DNA of 64,000 nt from Camillea tinctor (lineage: Eukaryota > Ascomycota > Sordariomycetes > Xylariales > Xylariaceae), in NCBI GenBank assembly GCA_022578605.1, contig MU394079.1, positions 62,001 through 126,000 on the forward strand, in the 5' to 3' direction. The stretch's first letter is position 1. Each line of letters starts with the position of its first letter. Below the pieces are notes generated by a model. The model was not told the DNA's origin. It did not search any database and saw nothing but the letters and a program-made list of their open reading frames with translations. A program made the position numbers and the translations under genes. Positions 44,620 through 56,893 of this stretch are shown here, one piece after another.

Positions 44620-47600
44620 TCATTTTAGATGGAACCACGTATCATTCCCTGCCAAATGCATCATTTCCCCGTCCATCATCCCATGGACGTAGCACTCACC
44701 AACAAGCTGACAATTGAGTGACTTTGCGGACTGATTCAGCGCACAACCTTCTTCGGGTCTAATGAGGTATGGTGCATCGCCACCAAATAGAATACAGACA
44801 CGGTCGCCGATCTCCGTAAGGGGAGGTACTAAGCCGACGTAGCCCTTTTTCGTCAAGCATAACCTCCTTTCGAAACTCATTCGTAACCCTTCTGAAAATT
44901 TGGACACCAGTTGGGGGTAGTTGGATGTTCTTTTGAATATCTCCTCCTCCATCGCGTTGACTTCATCGCAATGCGATGTATTATGCTGGTTCTGTTCATT
45001 AGGGCTACGAATGATATTGGCCTGCGAGCTATTGAGCTCATCCTGCAAGTTCGGCGGAGTGAATAGTTGGAACAGGCCGGTGAAGCGCGCCCCAATCCTT
45101 CTTGTATCTTCGTGTTCTAGGAACTCGAAGCATTTATTATACCAAAATTGTGCATCCCCCGAGATATCAGGAAAATCAGGCAATCTTCCGCTCCCTTCTG
45201 CAAACTTTGTCCCATGAGCAATGAGTTTCCATATCTCCGGATGGCCAGAGCGGCCACAAAGGATTTTCAACCAGAGCTCGGATATGGATTTGCCGCTAGA
45301 CGTGTTCATGAGGATCTCAAGAGAAATATCTCGCACTTCCGAAACAACTTGAATCCCAACTAAGTCTAGTACTTCTTGGGTCTGACTCGCTGCAGCTTTG
45401 AATTCTCGATATACATTGGCGTATTCACAAGGGGCCGGGCGAACGATGCTACTATCGTCACTTCCAAACACCCTATCTCCGATTAAAGTACGCCATACGA
45501 TGTCCTCGATGTTTTCGCTTGTACGGTGCGGGTGCGCCTTTGCTACCAGCGCTTCAGCTTCTTTAAACCAAGCCATTTGAGCCATAGTCATCTTGGTATG
45601 CGAAATGCGCATATTCTCGTCAAAAGGAAGGTCAAAAACTGCCGTTAGACTGTTTATCTCATCGACCAGAAACCCTTTGATTCCTATAATATCATGTTCA
45701 ATCAACTCTATCCGGGGTTCAGTGTCAAGGGCTGCCCGATAGCCATGTTTTATTGTCGGTGTTTCAAAGTGAGTGCGGTTCGACCACATGATATCGTTAC
45801 TATTCCCAAAGTTGTTAATGGTCTGTACGAGATAAGAGAACATGTTTTGGTTCGAAGCTGGAAGTTGTTCGGCTTGGCTTATCTCTTCGTCTTGGTGATG
45901 TTTTTGGCGCATATTAGACGCCCAATCCGGCACCCAAGACGGCAATTTTCCCAATCTTCGATAATGACCTATGCCCGCAACAGCGAGGGCGACTAGCTTC
46001 CTAGACGTCTGCTCAACTGTGAAAATATAACGAGCTACATCCTTGTACACCTGAACCTCGTCCTTACGGTAGTCAGGGAGGATAAGGGGGTGGTCCGCGC
46101 TGCGAATCAACCCTAGCAATGAAAACACCTTGTCGCGGGGATCTTTACATTTAAAACTTCGAAAGGAAGAGAGAACGTAGGCTAAGCTATACGAAGCCCC
46201 TTTCGACATGTATGCTTTTGTATAACAAATAGTCAGTCCGTGGCGGACACTATCCTGGTTGCATGAGATGATATCAATATCATCAGTGCGCTGTAGTGAG
46301 CGCATCATCTCGGGGTTCCCAAAGAACTTCAGGATCAATTTCAAATGATCCCATTCAATAGCCTGGTCGCCACATATTACTTTGATCTTTCGTGCCGACG
46401 CAATTTCTTGTACCACCCAAAGTCGATTAAAGTAGTCGTTCGCTAGAAACCTAGCGAGAGACAAGACACGAGGTCGCTGGCTTTGCTGGCCATAAACGTA
46501 GGATCCTTCTTGTTCTGTTAAACCACCAAGCTGGGTGCGCCGACAAATCTCGACTAGTAAATCCAGTGCCTCAGCGGTGTCAGGCAATGGTTCAAGCCAC
46601 ATAACAACAGAAACAGCGCGATGGTAGATATGTCTCATGAGTTGCACTTGGTGACTCTTCTCATCCGTATCATCCTGATTGATACACATGAAATCAATCC
46701 ACAGCATGCGTGGTTTCCAAGTATAACGAAGAGATCGTAACATCCCAGCAAGCTTCACCGAAGTTTCGAATATTTGATTATCAATCACTATAGCGATCTT
46801 TTCATTAGTATTCCCCCAAGTGTATGAAATAGCCTCGTAGTCTAGCAGCCTCTCGAGCTGATGATGGACAACTTCGCAGCGAATACCATCACCATTATCA
46901 CCAGGATAGAGTTTTAGCAGTCGAATTTCCATTCCTGATATTAAACGTCTTGAGTATGTGAATTCTGATGTTGGGGCTGTAACTGCTTTAGGAGAATCCG
47001 CGTTCTGGGAAAAGACGTATCGGAGACCGATGAATACTCGAGTCACAGGTCCAACAGTGAAAAAGGACAAAACAAGTTGAACAGCCACTGTTGCTATAAT
47101 CGCCCAGAATAAAGGCGACAACTCTCTCAAAGGACTCAAGAGGAACTTGATTAGTGTGCTGATGAGTGACAACAATATCCAAGTAGTCAAATATGTCGCA
47201 AGTTCAAGGTTGCCTACCACGATTGAGTAGGTATCAAAACGGACGCCCGGTATAGTAACCCAGAGTGCGGCGTTCCCAAAAGTCATCAATGCCATTTTCG
47301 TAATCAGGAAAACACCCCATATAGATAGCAAAGAGAAGGCCGTGCCGTAGAAATAGAACCAGAAGAGAAATAGAGATAGTCCTCGTATGATAGACAATCG
47401 TAAGTCGACTGACGTATTCCAAATTGCGTAGAGAATATATAGACCAAGGATTATTTGTCGTGTCGCGTTCGACGTTATACAGTCCGCTCCAAAGACAAGC
47501 ACAGCGTAGCCAAAAGCTTCACTACATCTATCCACGATTGCCGCTCGAGATTCAAAACTGTCATCTGCCACGTCCATGGCGAGTCCTGAGAACCTGTACA

Positions 47601-47673
47601 CAAGGTCTTTCACGCAAGAGTTGGAGGAGTTCGTAGAATAGGCTTTCTCCCTAGGCAGAAACCTCTTAAGCAT
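44620..47673 (-). CDS. heterokaryon incompatibility (HET) domain protein with N-terminal membrane helices
   Basis: Single exon of 1017 residues. Residues about 50-210 contain roughly five hydrophobic segments (ATRQIILGLYILYAIW, LFLFWFYFYGTAFSLLSIWG, ATYLTTWILLSLIST, FWAIIATVAVQLVLSFF). The HET domain follows at about 275-450: YEAISYTWGN, RMLWIDFMCINQDDTDEKSH, QVQLMRHIYHRAVSVVMWL and FNRLWVVQEIASARKIKVICG. The C-terminal 550 residues end with PLTEIGDRVCILFGGDAPYL and VGECYVHGMMDGE, typical of HET proteins. HET proteins trigger cell death when incompatible hyphae fuse, and some act as fungal NLR-like immune components. Most HET proteins lack a membrane region, so this one may act at a membrane. 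The first ATG was used. It sits alone in a gene-poor, AT-rich stretch. Confidence 0.92.
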   Translation of the reverse strand: MLKRFLPREKAYSTNSSNSCVKDLVYRFSGLAMDVADDSFESRAAIVDRCSEAFGYAVLVFGADCITSNATRQIILGLYILYAIWNTSVDLRLSIIRGLSLFLFWFYFYGTAFSLLSIWGVFLITKMALMTFGNAALWVTIPGVRFDTYSIVVGNLELATYLTTWILLSLISTLIKFLLSPLRELSPLFWAIIATVAVQLVLSFFTVGPVTRVFIGLRYVFSQNADSPKAVTAPTSEFTYSRRLISGMEIRLLKLYPGDNGDGIRCEVVHHQLERLLDYEAISYTWGNTNEKIAIVIDNQIFETSVKLAGMLRSLRYTWKPRMLWIDFMCINQDDTDEKSHQVQLMRHIYHRAVSVVMWLEPLPDTAEALDLLVEICRRTQLGGLTEQEGSYVYGQQSQRPRVLSLARFLANDYFNRLWVVQEIASARKIKVICGDQAIEWDHLKLILKFFGNPEMMRSLQRTDDIDIISCNQDSVRHGLTICYTKAYMSKGASYSLAYVLSSFRSFKCKDPRDKVFSLLGLIRSADHPLILPDYRKDEVQVYKDVARYIFTVEQTSRKLVALAVAGIGHYRRLGKLPSWVPDWASNMRQKHHQDEEISQAEQLPASNQNMFSYLVQTINNFGNSNDIMWSNRTHFETPTIKHGYRAALDTEPRIELIEHDIIGIKGFLVDEINSLTAVFDLPFDENMRISHTKMTMAQMAWFKEAEALVAKAHPHRTSENIEDIVWRTLIGDRVFGSDDSSIVRPAPCEYANVYREFKAAASQTQEVLDLVGIQVVSEVRDISLEILMNTSSGKSISELWLKILCGRSGHPEIWKLIAHGTKFAEGSGRLPDFPDISGDAQFWYNKCFEFLEHEDTRRIGARFTGLFQLFTPPNLQDELNSSQANIIRSPNEQNQHNTSHCDEVNAMEEEIFKRTSNYPQLVSKFSEGLRMSFERRLCLTKKGYVGLVPPLTEIGDRVCILFGGDAPYLIRPEEGCALNQSAKSLNCQLVGECYVHGMMDGEMMHLAGNDTWFHLK

Positions 47674-50011
47674 TTATACTCCAATTACACGCTTAAATGA
47701 AGGGAGCTTGGCAAGTGAAGCCACCAATAAGCTACAAAGCTATATGATACTCAGCCGCACGCGATTGAGTATCCCCTGGCGCATAGATAGTGGCAAATTG
47801 GAGGCCTACGAAAGGTATCCCATCTGAGCTTTAAGAAGTGAGCCATGACAATGACGTCGGTAGTAAGTTCAATATAGGGCAAATTCAATATAGGACCTTG
47901 GTATCCAGGCTACATATCCCAGGGAGGCATATTTATGCACGCGATTTTTTCAGGTTGTCTTGTCAGTATGGAGAGGAGAGTCTTCTAAAAGATTGATTTT
48001 TGGTATCTTAGGACGTGTAGTTCACCCTTGCTTTGGCTACTATGTCTAAAGCAGAAAGTAGGTCCGTGAATATAACACAACTGATACTGGAGGATGCCTA
48101 AATCAGGGTTCCTGAGATAACGAACGGGATGTCTACATAAATAGCGCTATATATTGAGCACACGTTAAGAGTGCTATTGCAGTGGTTCTTGTCACGTATA
48201 TATCCTTTTGTTTTGCATACAGGAACTAACGATCACCCTAACGAGACACACCTTAAGGCCTCCTCTCGTTAAGAAGTTGGTAGAAACAAACGAAACATAC
48301 GTCACCGACAGTAACTGTGGTGATTAAATAGATCTATCGTGTTAATATGTAGTCTTACCCTATTCGCATATTACCATACTATACCTTAAAAGGGCTAATT
48401 TAGAACACCTGATACTCATGAGAACCACAAGGCAGACTGATGTAATGTGCCTAAGCTTCTAGCTAGTCAGCCTAGCGAGCGTCCTAAGTCCACTATACTA
48501 TGTCATGACGCCCGGCACTACTTAGCTGAAACAAAAAGCATAGCTCACGAATCGTGTAGGGCCAAGTTGTATGTATGGCGAAGAGTGGTATATTTTTGGT
48601 TCCTGGTAATCCGAAGTAAACATTCGACTTGCAGGGGACAATTCCAGGAGCTAGAGGGGTATATGTAAGGGGCTGGATGAAGGAAGGTTCCCGAACACTA
48701 TGTCAGTCATAGTAACTTTGCTATCTGCTGGGCTAAGGCGTCTCATAGAACCACAGTTAAGGAACATAATGGATGAAGGCTGTGTTAGTGACACATGCAG
48801 TCTGGATTTAGGTATTCTTTTTATGCTTAAGGTTCGTCATCAACCTTTTGGAAATACTATATAGGACAGCAATTTGTTTAGTATATAGGCAAGTGAACGA
48901 GCTGTGTGGTGTTTTCAAGATTCTGGGGTTATTATAGTATAGCCGTATGACGGTGATAAAATATGATATACCTCAATAAAACATGCTTGAATTTACTATA
49001 TATCTAGGCGCTTGAACATTTAATGCGATCTATAATTCTCTGACTATGACCTTGTATTAAGCCGACTTGGTATATTGCCAAAATTACTTGTTGTAGTTTC
49101 CATCCTATTTCATAGCAATGAATACTAAATGCTTCTGGTTACTTTTTTTTTTTTCCTCATTTCATATACTGACTCTGAAATATCGGTATCTCCTTTCTCC
49201 AGTCTAGAGATGTGTCTTATTCGACTAATCTTTGATCATCATTGAAGTAAATTCCAGATATCATGTACTCGCCACCAACTTATGCATCGATATCATCTTA
49301 CAGCGACTGCAAATCGTCACCAAAAGTGATCCCCGAGAAAGTCAACATCTCCCCAGTGTGTCTTCACATCTTTCGAAAGAAGATATGACAATGCAAAAAG
49401 CCCCCTGCCCGTTATGAGACCAGGGAGTATGTCGCACAAGATATTCAATAATATCCAGATGAACCTCCCTGGCGCAACATAAGGCCTTGCTTTCCCTGCG
49501 CAAATAGGTCACCGAGCTCATAGCAGAGCCGCATACCCAAGTCCCCGAGACATATCAACGTGGAAGCGACACTTCATCCGTGGGGGGCACTCTGTGTGAC
49601 TAGACGTAATAACGAGCGAGTCTTCTCTGAGAAGCGACACAACCCCCCTGTCCATCCCGTTCATTAGCTGACATGGCGACCGTTTCCGGTTCCTCGACGA
49701 CGTAGACCATCCAGCCGAGCAAGAGCGGCACAACCCATCATGCGGCCGCAGTGACGCTGAGAGAACCGACCCGTCAATTTTCCGCGCTGTCCCGCCGCCG
49801 GCGACATCATGACTAGGAGCGCCCCAATTTTCGCACTAGACTTCCGGCCCAGGTGGACAGAGGCACGACCAAGCTTTGAGGGAGGATCTTTAGAGATCCT
49901 GTGTAGGGGACATGTGCTCATCTCGCTCCCCTCAGAAAATGAATCCTCGTCAACCCTTCCTAGGGACCTAGGTCAGGCTAGGTGATCGTGATGTTCAAGG
50001 CGCACCGAGCT

Positions 50012-50036
50012 GACACGACACGACACGACACGACAC
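50012..50036. repeat. (ACACG)n pentanucleotide repeat, ~5 copies
   Basis: GACAC/GACACGACAC units in perfect tandem, read directly. Confidence 0.9.
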
Positions 50037-51156
50037 AGCTGATGGAACTCCTAAGCCTCAATAATCACCGCCGGCGGGTATTGTGTACTTCACCTACCTG
50101 CCTGCCTATTCCTGTGCGCCCACCCTCCCCCTGTCGGGTGCGCCGAAAGAGAAGGGGGGAAAATAGACAAAAGGCGGGTAATCCGACTTTTGTGCTTGTA
50201 AGGCTTGACTTACGTGATGCTATAACCTACCAGCCCGCCTATCTGGGGAAGGCTGTGGGGGGGTTTGCGCGCGGGGAAGAAAGGGAGAAGAAAAGAAGGG
50301 GAAAAAAAAAAAGAAAGAAAGAAAAAGTCCTGGGAATTTCACGCCCCGTGATCAAATAATTTTTTTCCCCCTTGTTTATCAAGTCTGATCCGGGGTTGAT
50401 GTTTGGGGTTTTGGGGGGCGGCGGCGGCGTGCAGGCGGAAAGGATCCCTTCCCCAAAAAAGGGGGAAGGGGGCAGTGAGAAGGGGAAGGTAGAATAATAG
50501 ATGAGATGACAGAGTCGCACAGATCTAGCATGGCATATGGAAACGTACTATATTACACTATACGTTATGGTACCTACCTACTTATTCACTTATTCCGTAT
50601 AGTAGGCAAATAACCTAGCAATGCTCGGTGTTGGCAGGATGGGATGAGGGGAGTGAGTGCTACGCTGACTTCGGTCTCTAAGGTAGGTAAGCACTTGTCT
50701 TACTGCGAAGCTGCCTCTCTTTTCTCACGTCTGCGACAATTTTATTTATATGCTAACTGCCTAGGTTAGGTAGTTAGGTAATATGTCTTGTACATTAGGT
50801 AGTTGTTATAGACACGGATAGAAGAAGTTGCTAGGTATACCTTGTCATGATGTAGTGTATAGGGTGTACGAGCGTTTAGTCTACATATCCTACCCTCCCA
50901 CCCCCTTATTCTTGGCGAGCTGTCTGGACCTAGATACTGTATTACAATGCTATGGTATACTTGTATGGTATGTACATACACATACATTGATTGGTAGCGT
51001 GATATGATGCTGCTGGGGACCGACCCGGGCCTCGGATAGGAACCCACATCCAAGATGTTTGTTGTCCGGGCTCCCAGGAGGACGCTTCCGTGCAGATGAA
51101 GGGGTTTAGGGAAGAGGAAGAGACAAAAGACAGGTCAGCATCATGTGGTACTGGGA

Positions 51157-51187
51157 GATGACGATGATGATGATGAGGATGATGATT
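51157..51187. repeat. (GAT)n trinucleotide repeat
   Basis: GATGACGATGATGATGATGA-type run with two interruptions. Confidence 0.85.
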
Positions 51188-53648
51188 GTTTGCATGGCAA
51201 AGTTGCATCGAATGTTTCGACAGCAACCAGAAAAATCAATTTGGCACACCGCCAGAAAAAATTCCCTCCGCCGAAGTCCCGGCTTCGACTCTGGTTAGGT
51301 ACATATTAATACTTGTCTGTCCTTAACCTTTATCCCCCGTCCACCCCCCTCCCCTGGTATCCCTCCCCGGGATCTACTACTCTGCATAAGTTCCGCTGCA
51401 AGCTATTTGGCTCTAGTCATAACGCCATTGCAACCCTAGTCCCTAGGCACGTTTCCCAAGGACGGGGAAGGGATCCTTTCTCGCCTCCGTCGCATTGGGG
51501 GGTCCATGGGAAGAAATGTTCTAGCGTGCTTGCAATAGAACAAAACCCACTCAGGCAACAAACTTTTCTCTCTCGCCTGTCTATATATTTTATAGTACAC
51601 CAGTTGTAAGTTAGGCTGGATAATAGGAGAAGTGGAGGCAGTGTCCACAATAGCTTGATCGATAAAATGAATAGAGCAGCAGCATCTTTCCACCATCGCG
51701 CGACTAAGCTGGATCAGTTTTTTTCTCTTTTGCCTTACCCTATAGTAGAACAAGAAGTGAAGCTTTCAGGTGGAGGGAAAACAAGGAGGATCTCCGCCCG
51801 ACGTTCCCGGCATTGGCGGCTCCCTGTCAAATCTTGGCACCGTGGGGGGGCCTTTGTGTACCATGGAGAGAGAAAAAGAGAAATAGTAAAGGGAGGATGA
51901 CATTTCTCTCGGTAACTCCTTGGGTTAGATAGCTACTTACATATAGAGAGAGCAGATAGAGAGAGTTGACTATGTGGACGGACAAGGAGAGCTTGAGAAA
52001 GAAAGACAGAGTAAAAGGGAACCGCAGTCGGAGTCAGTAGATTTCTCATCCACGTAGGCTAATGACTAGCATCCAGGTTACATACTTCCGTGCTGAGAGA
52101 TTTTTCTTTTCTTTTTCTTTCCTTTCGGTCGAGTTGCGTGTGATATAGGCGTTGATGACTACCACATACCATGATAGGGGCAAATGCTTTCTTATCTCCA
52201 TTCTCTTCCACACCCTCACGGCAGTATCTTTTGGTTATCTTCCATTATTGACTGTGGCCACCCTCCTTGATTCCTCTTCTTATCATGTTGATGAAATAAA
52301 TGTTCGTCGTCGGGTTGCATAGGAGATCCCGTCAGGCGAGATAGGCCGAAATCTGCATGCAAGATCCCCAACCTTTCTGGTGACACCCCTCTTCCTCCCC
52401 CTCTTCAAGAAAAAAAAGAAGCCAAGGCAACCCTTTGACGACAGAGCCGCATATCGGAGTGTTTTAAGTTATTTCATCACGTACCTCCCATGGATTCGGG
52501 TTTAGACTGAGCTTTTTTTTTCTCTCCCTGTTTACCTTTCTTACTAACCCTCTCTGAATCTTCGGTCCCGCTCTCTTACCCCCCTCCCTGTTCCCCCCTT
52601 TTTGCTTTTTCTCTCCGCTCTCGAACAACATTTGAAAGAAGCTTTTTGTGGGGAAGAATAGAAACAAAATAGAAGGTCTTTGCGGGTGCTGTAAAAACCC
52701 CATTTACGTACGCATACATATGTATGCACATGCAATAAGGCCCTACACTAGCTAGGTAGGAAGGGGGCGTAGATTTACTGATGCCCACTACTAAAAAGGT
52801 AAACAAAACAAAATAGAATACTCATGATGATGATGTAAAGCAGCTGTAGCGCGGTGACGGTGAAGGTGTTTCACTTCATGTTTGGACAAGGTGGAAAGTC
52901 GCAGGTTTTTTTTCCTTCTTTCTCAATGTCTGGTTCCCCGTCTGAGCACACACGACAATAGCAACAACTCGTTCTGATCCTCTCGGTCTCATCCTACGTC
53001 TCTTGCTTCGTCATCTAATCTGATAACACGGATGCCATAGAACAATCGGTTAGTCGTGTCAGTTGATCTTACCGAGGCAGTTCGAGAGCTCACCTAATAA
53101 GTGGGTTTTCGTTAATTGTCACCGGAGTTGGTCAGCGCTTGCGTCTCAACCCCACGAACCTGTTTGGTATAATGCGTATATGGTATTTATTATGTTCTTA
53201 TTAAGAGCTAGGTTTGGTGTTTTTTTGGGGGTGTTTTTTCTTGATATACAACTACCTACAGTACTATACGGAGTACTATATTCTAACCCCCGCGTGGCTG
53301 GTCCTTGTTAGGTGATTGTAGCTTGTTTCTGGGTTCCACTAGATCTTAGTTGTATTCATGCTAGCATCGTGAACACAGTACATGCGTTATGCCCATACCC
53401 ATTTTGGCGGTGTGTCAAGGTGGCATGTCAAGTTTCAGCGCTACAACGATACCACACTAGGTTACCATACCAACTTAAGACTATAGATTTAGGAAATCTC
53501 CTTTTATTGACTATAATCTCGTGTATATTGGTATTTGAGTGCTCGTGATCGTAACGTGTTTTCGTCTTTTAATGACCTCGTACATGATAAATCGGCGCTA
53601 CGAGTCAATAAAACTACACTATCATCGTGGGCCAGGTTTCTAAATAGG

Positions 53649-53667
53649 AGGTAGGTAGGTAGGTAGG
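53649..53667. repeat. (GTAG)n tetranucleotide repeat
   Basis: Four to five perfect GTAG/AGGT units, the longest tandem form of the TAGGTA motif in the window. Confidence 0.9.
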
Positions 53668-53948
53668 CTGGTCGGTAGCCTATGTATGTAGTGTAGATAG
53701 AAATGTTATGTAGTAAGGCACCATTACCTTCAGCTTTGCTTTGCCTCCTCTCCCCCCTTTTTTTTCGGATCTGCTGGGCTTCTAGAACTTAGGTCAGGCT
53801 CTTTTTTAGAAGCTGTCTGCGGCAACGAAAATAAATCTCTATATTCCCACAATAAATTTTTCAAGTCTCCTTAATAATTTTTTTTTTTGCCTTGTGTTCC
53901 TGACAGGTTGTAACCTATTTTTTTTTTGTCTGTATCTTCTCCTCACAC

Positions 53949-53969
53949 TCACACACACACACACACACA
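53949..53969. repeat. (CA)n microsatellite
   Basis: Uninterrupted CA/AC run of about 21 bases. Confidence 0.95.
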
Positions 53970-54794
53970 ATTACATATTCCCGACCCTCCATCAGGTAGA
54001 AAATCTGTACACTAGTCTAGTCAGTTACACCCACCCTTTTCTTTGCCCCCTCCCCTATTGCGGTAAAGAGATTTTTATTATTAGTAAAACCTTAGTTTCT
54101 CATATCTAATGGGTCCCGTCAAGGAGACGCCTAGGGCCGCAACGGATTGCCTTGGCGGGGTGGACCTCGTCTCCCAACTTTTGCTGTCGGCTGTCGTCAA
54201 TGGTGGGTTATTCGTGGAAAGCTACCCTTGCTTACTCTCATTCTCTGTGGGTGACGGAGCTCTTCCTTGGACCCTTGATCGACTATGGACCCATGACCCC
54301 GTCAACTCGTCAAGACAAAGATTGTCTACCTACACTACATACTTTACTTTACAGAAAGAAGTAGGTCTTTTGCGTGCCAGCCTACCTGCCACCCTCCTTT
54401 TCGTTTTTAGCACTCCATGTAACTACGTAACTAAACATAGAGAGAAAGAAAAAAAAAACCAAACTAATGATTTGTAACAAGATGAGATGGCGTAACTAAT
54501 TGTGGTTCCTCGTACATACTCTAGATAGCATGTAGTGTAGTAAATGTACCATACATACGGACTGTGTGTAGCTAGTCAGTCAATGGCTGCCGGGGTGAGC
54601 GGTAAGCCCGGTCAATTAAGTCGGACGGCGAGCCATGGCTGATCGAGGCTTTGGTTATAGGCCCCATCCCTAGATATGTATCTTGCCTTCTATGACAATG
54701 GCCGACATAAGGGGGAGGGAAAAAAAGGAAAAAGAAAGACTGTAACAGGTTCGTCGGCGAAGAGGAGAAATGCCGATAAAAACTGCATATTTTA

Positions 54795-54950
54795 ATAGAA
54801 AACTAGAAAAAAAAGAAAAAAATTCATACAAAATAAAAAAAAACGTAAATTATTTATTATTAAAGAAAATATTTTTTTTTTAAAAAAAAATTCAATAAAT
54901 GAAAAGTAAGAGGATATATTTTTATTTATTTAAAGATGTAAAATAGACAC
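54795..54950. other. extreme AT-rich segment
   Basis: Almost pure A and T with runs of 8-10, including AAAATATTTTTTTTTTAAAA near 54867. It lies about 0.8 kb before the dehydrogenase start. It could be a nucleosome-poor promoter element or an origin-like sequence; nothing decides this. Confidence 0.6.
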
Positions 54951-55712
54951 AAGTACCTAAGTACTTAGACCAACACATGCAAGTTGGATGAATACATACA
55001 GAAAGTACCTACGAGTCCACAATAAATCTCAGACCCCGTAAACCTAAATAGCGATAAAGTATATAAATTGGGAAAGTTTAGTGATTAGAGCCCAAACCTT
55101 CCTCGAGTGTTCTTTGTTTGTGTCTTTCTCTTTCTCTTTCTTCTCTCTAACATCAATCTTCATTCTTCATTCCTCATTCGTGCCACTACGAAATAACATA
55201 CGGAATACACTCTTCCAAACTAACGTGACGCACATTACACCACAGCAACAACCACAGACTTTTTGTAGGTTCCTCTCTCCTTGGCAAAAAAATAAAAAAA
55301 ATCCTCGAAACACGGAATACCCAAACACGAAACCCGCATAGCTGGGAAGCACATCACGATAACCCGCACCCGCACCTAGTTCCATTCACCGCACCTAATC
55401 AAATCAAATTTCCCCCAGTCTTGTGACCCTCTTGCTCAATCTCACGACCCTTGCGAGAACCCAGCGAGGTCACAAAAAACACCCCCCGACCTTCCCTCCC
55501 CCCGACTTCGGCTTGTCATATAAACCTCAACGAACCCCCCCCCCCTAAGAGATAATCACCACCAGCTGACCCAGCTTTTTCTACCGGCAGATCCGTCCCC
55601 TTCTCTTCCCATCTCTTCCAGTTTGTCTTCGTCATCGTTATTGCAGGATAATAAAATCCAATTGCATATTTTTCAACAGAAACCAAACAACACAACCTAA
55701 TCAATTCCAACA

Positions 55713-56893
55713 ATGTCTGGCCGAGCCGCCCTCCGTGTCACCAGAGCAGCAGCTCCCCTTCTCTCTTCCGCCCGCGCTCCTACATCCTCCATCTCCAGAG
55801 CTTTCCCTGCTGCTCAGCGAACGTTCAGCAAGTCCACTATCCGATTCAGGAGCGATGTAGTCCGCGAGACTGAGGTTCCCGTCTCCGTCTACTCTCCCGA
55901 CTCCAAGGGTGCCGGCACCTCGACGAGCGACCACTTCAGCATCCCTGTTAACCGCGATGATGCTCAGCCCAAGCCCTTCCCTCAGCCTGAGGATGGCGAT
56001 GTCATTCCTCTCACCAGCAATGTCTACAAGAACATGCCCCCCACCATGCAGAAGATGTCGATAATGGACAAGGTTGTTATTATCACTGGGTAAGTCAATT
56101 AAATTCAATTGCCCCTTTGCCTTGTCGCATTGGGATCAATTGCTAACATGGCATTTCGATTAGTGGTGCACGAGGTCTCGGAAACCACATGGCTCGCGCC
56201 TGCGCCGAGGCTGGTGCAAAGGCCCTCATCATCTTCGATGTGAACCAGGAGCTAGGTGACGAGGCTGCTGCCGAGCTGCACCAGAAGACTGGTCTTCCCG
56301 TGTCCTTTTACAAGGTCGATGTCCGTGATGGTGCTGCCATCAACGCCGCTGTCGATGCTGCTGTTGAAGCTTACGGTGCCCCCGATGTGCTGGTTAACAG
56401 TGCTGGTATCGCTGACTCCAACATCAAGGCCGAGACCTACGACCCTGCCATGTTCCGACGTCTGATCGACATCAACCTGACGGGTTCGTTCCTGATGAGC
56501 CAGTCTGTCGGCCGCGCCATGATGCAGGCTGGCAAGCCCGGTTCCATCGTCCTCGTTGCTAGCATGAGCGGTAGCATTGTCAACTACCCTCAAGAGCAGT
56601 CTTGCTACAACGCTTCCAAGGCTGGTGTCATCCAGTTTGGCAAGTCGCTCGCTGCTGAGTGGGCCAAGTACAACATCCGTGTCAACTGCATTTCTCCCGG
56701 CTATATGGACACTGCCCTTAACCGTGTCCCCGCCCTTGAGGCTCAGAAGAAGATCTGGCGTTCGCTGACTCCCCAGAACCGTCTGGGTAACGTCGATGAC
56801 CTCAACGGTCTCTGCGTCTTCCTTGCCAGCGATGCCAGCGGCTTCATGACTGGTGCTAACATCAACATCGATGGTGGCTACACCTGCTACTAA
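55713..56893 (+). CDS. mitochondrial-type short-chain dehydrogenase/reductase (sugar-alcohol dehydrogenase-like)
   Basis: Exons 55713-56089 and 56164-56893 give 368 residues; the 74-bp intron (GTAAGT donor, ATTAG acceptor) splits a Gly codon in the cofactor motif. SDR features: TGGARGLG (about 125-132, NAD(P)-binding), VNSAGIADS (204-211), catalytic Ser261, Tyr274 and Lys278 (ASMSGS and YNASK), SPGYMDT, and a C-terminal GANINIDGGY. The first 50 residues are rich in Ser, Arg and Ala with almost no acids (ALRVTRAAAPLLSSARAPTS), so a mitochondrial presequence is likely. Classical SDRs of this type resemble mannitol, D-arabinitol and L-xylulose dehydrogenases; the substrate cannot be fixed from sequence. 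Codon use is C-ending and uniform, suggesting strong expression, and the leader is CT-rich, as in well expressed fungal genes. Confidence 0.92.

Larger units (their letters stand above)
47674..55712. other. 8-kb region without recognised gene
   Basis: Only short frames without motifs or splice support. The left half (47.7-49.3 kb) is AT-rich. From about 49.5 to 55.5 kb it holds homopolymers and several microsatellites (listed separately), C-rich DNA near 55480-55550, and TAGGTA motifs near 50575, 50765 and 53650. The last 600 bases are the promoter and leader of the dehydrogenase gene, with CT-rich and CCCC tracts. A non-coding RNA or a small multi-exon gene cannot be excluded. Confidence 0.5.

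Noticed and set aside
49518..50359. Frames of 71-125 codons on both strands
   Set aside because: Partly repeat-derived (ACACG and GAAAG runs); no conserved motif seen.
54109..54477. 122-codon frame
   Set aside because: Starts well but has no recognised domain and ends in an A-run-derived lysine-rich tail.
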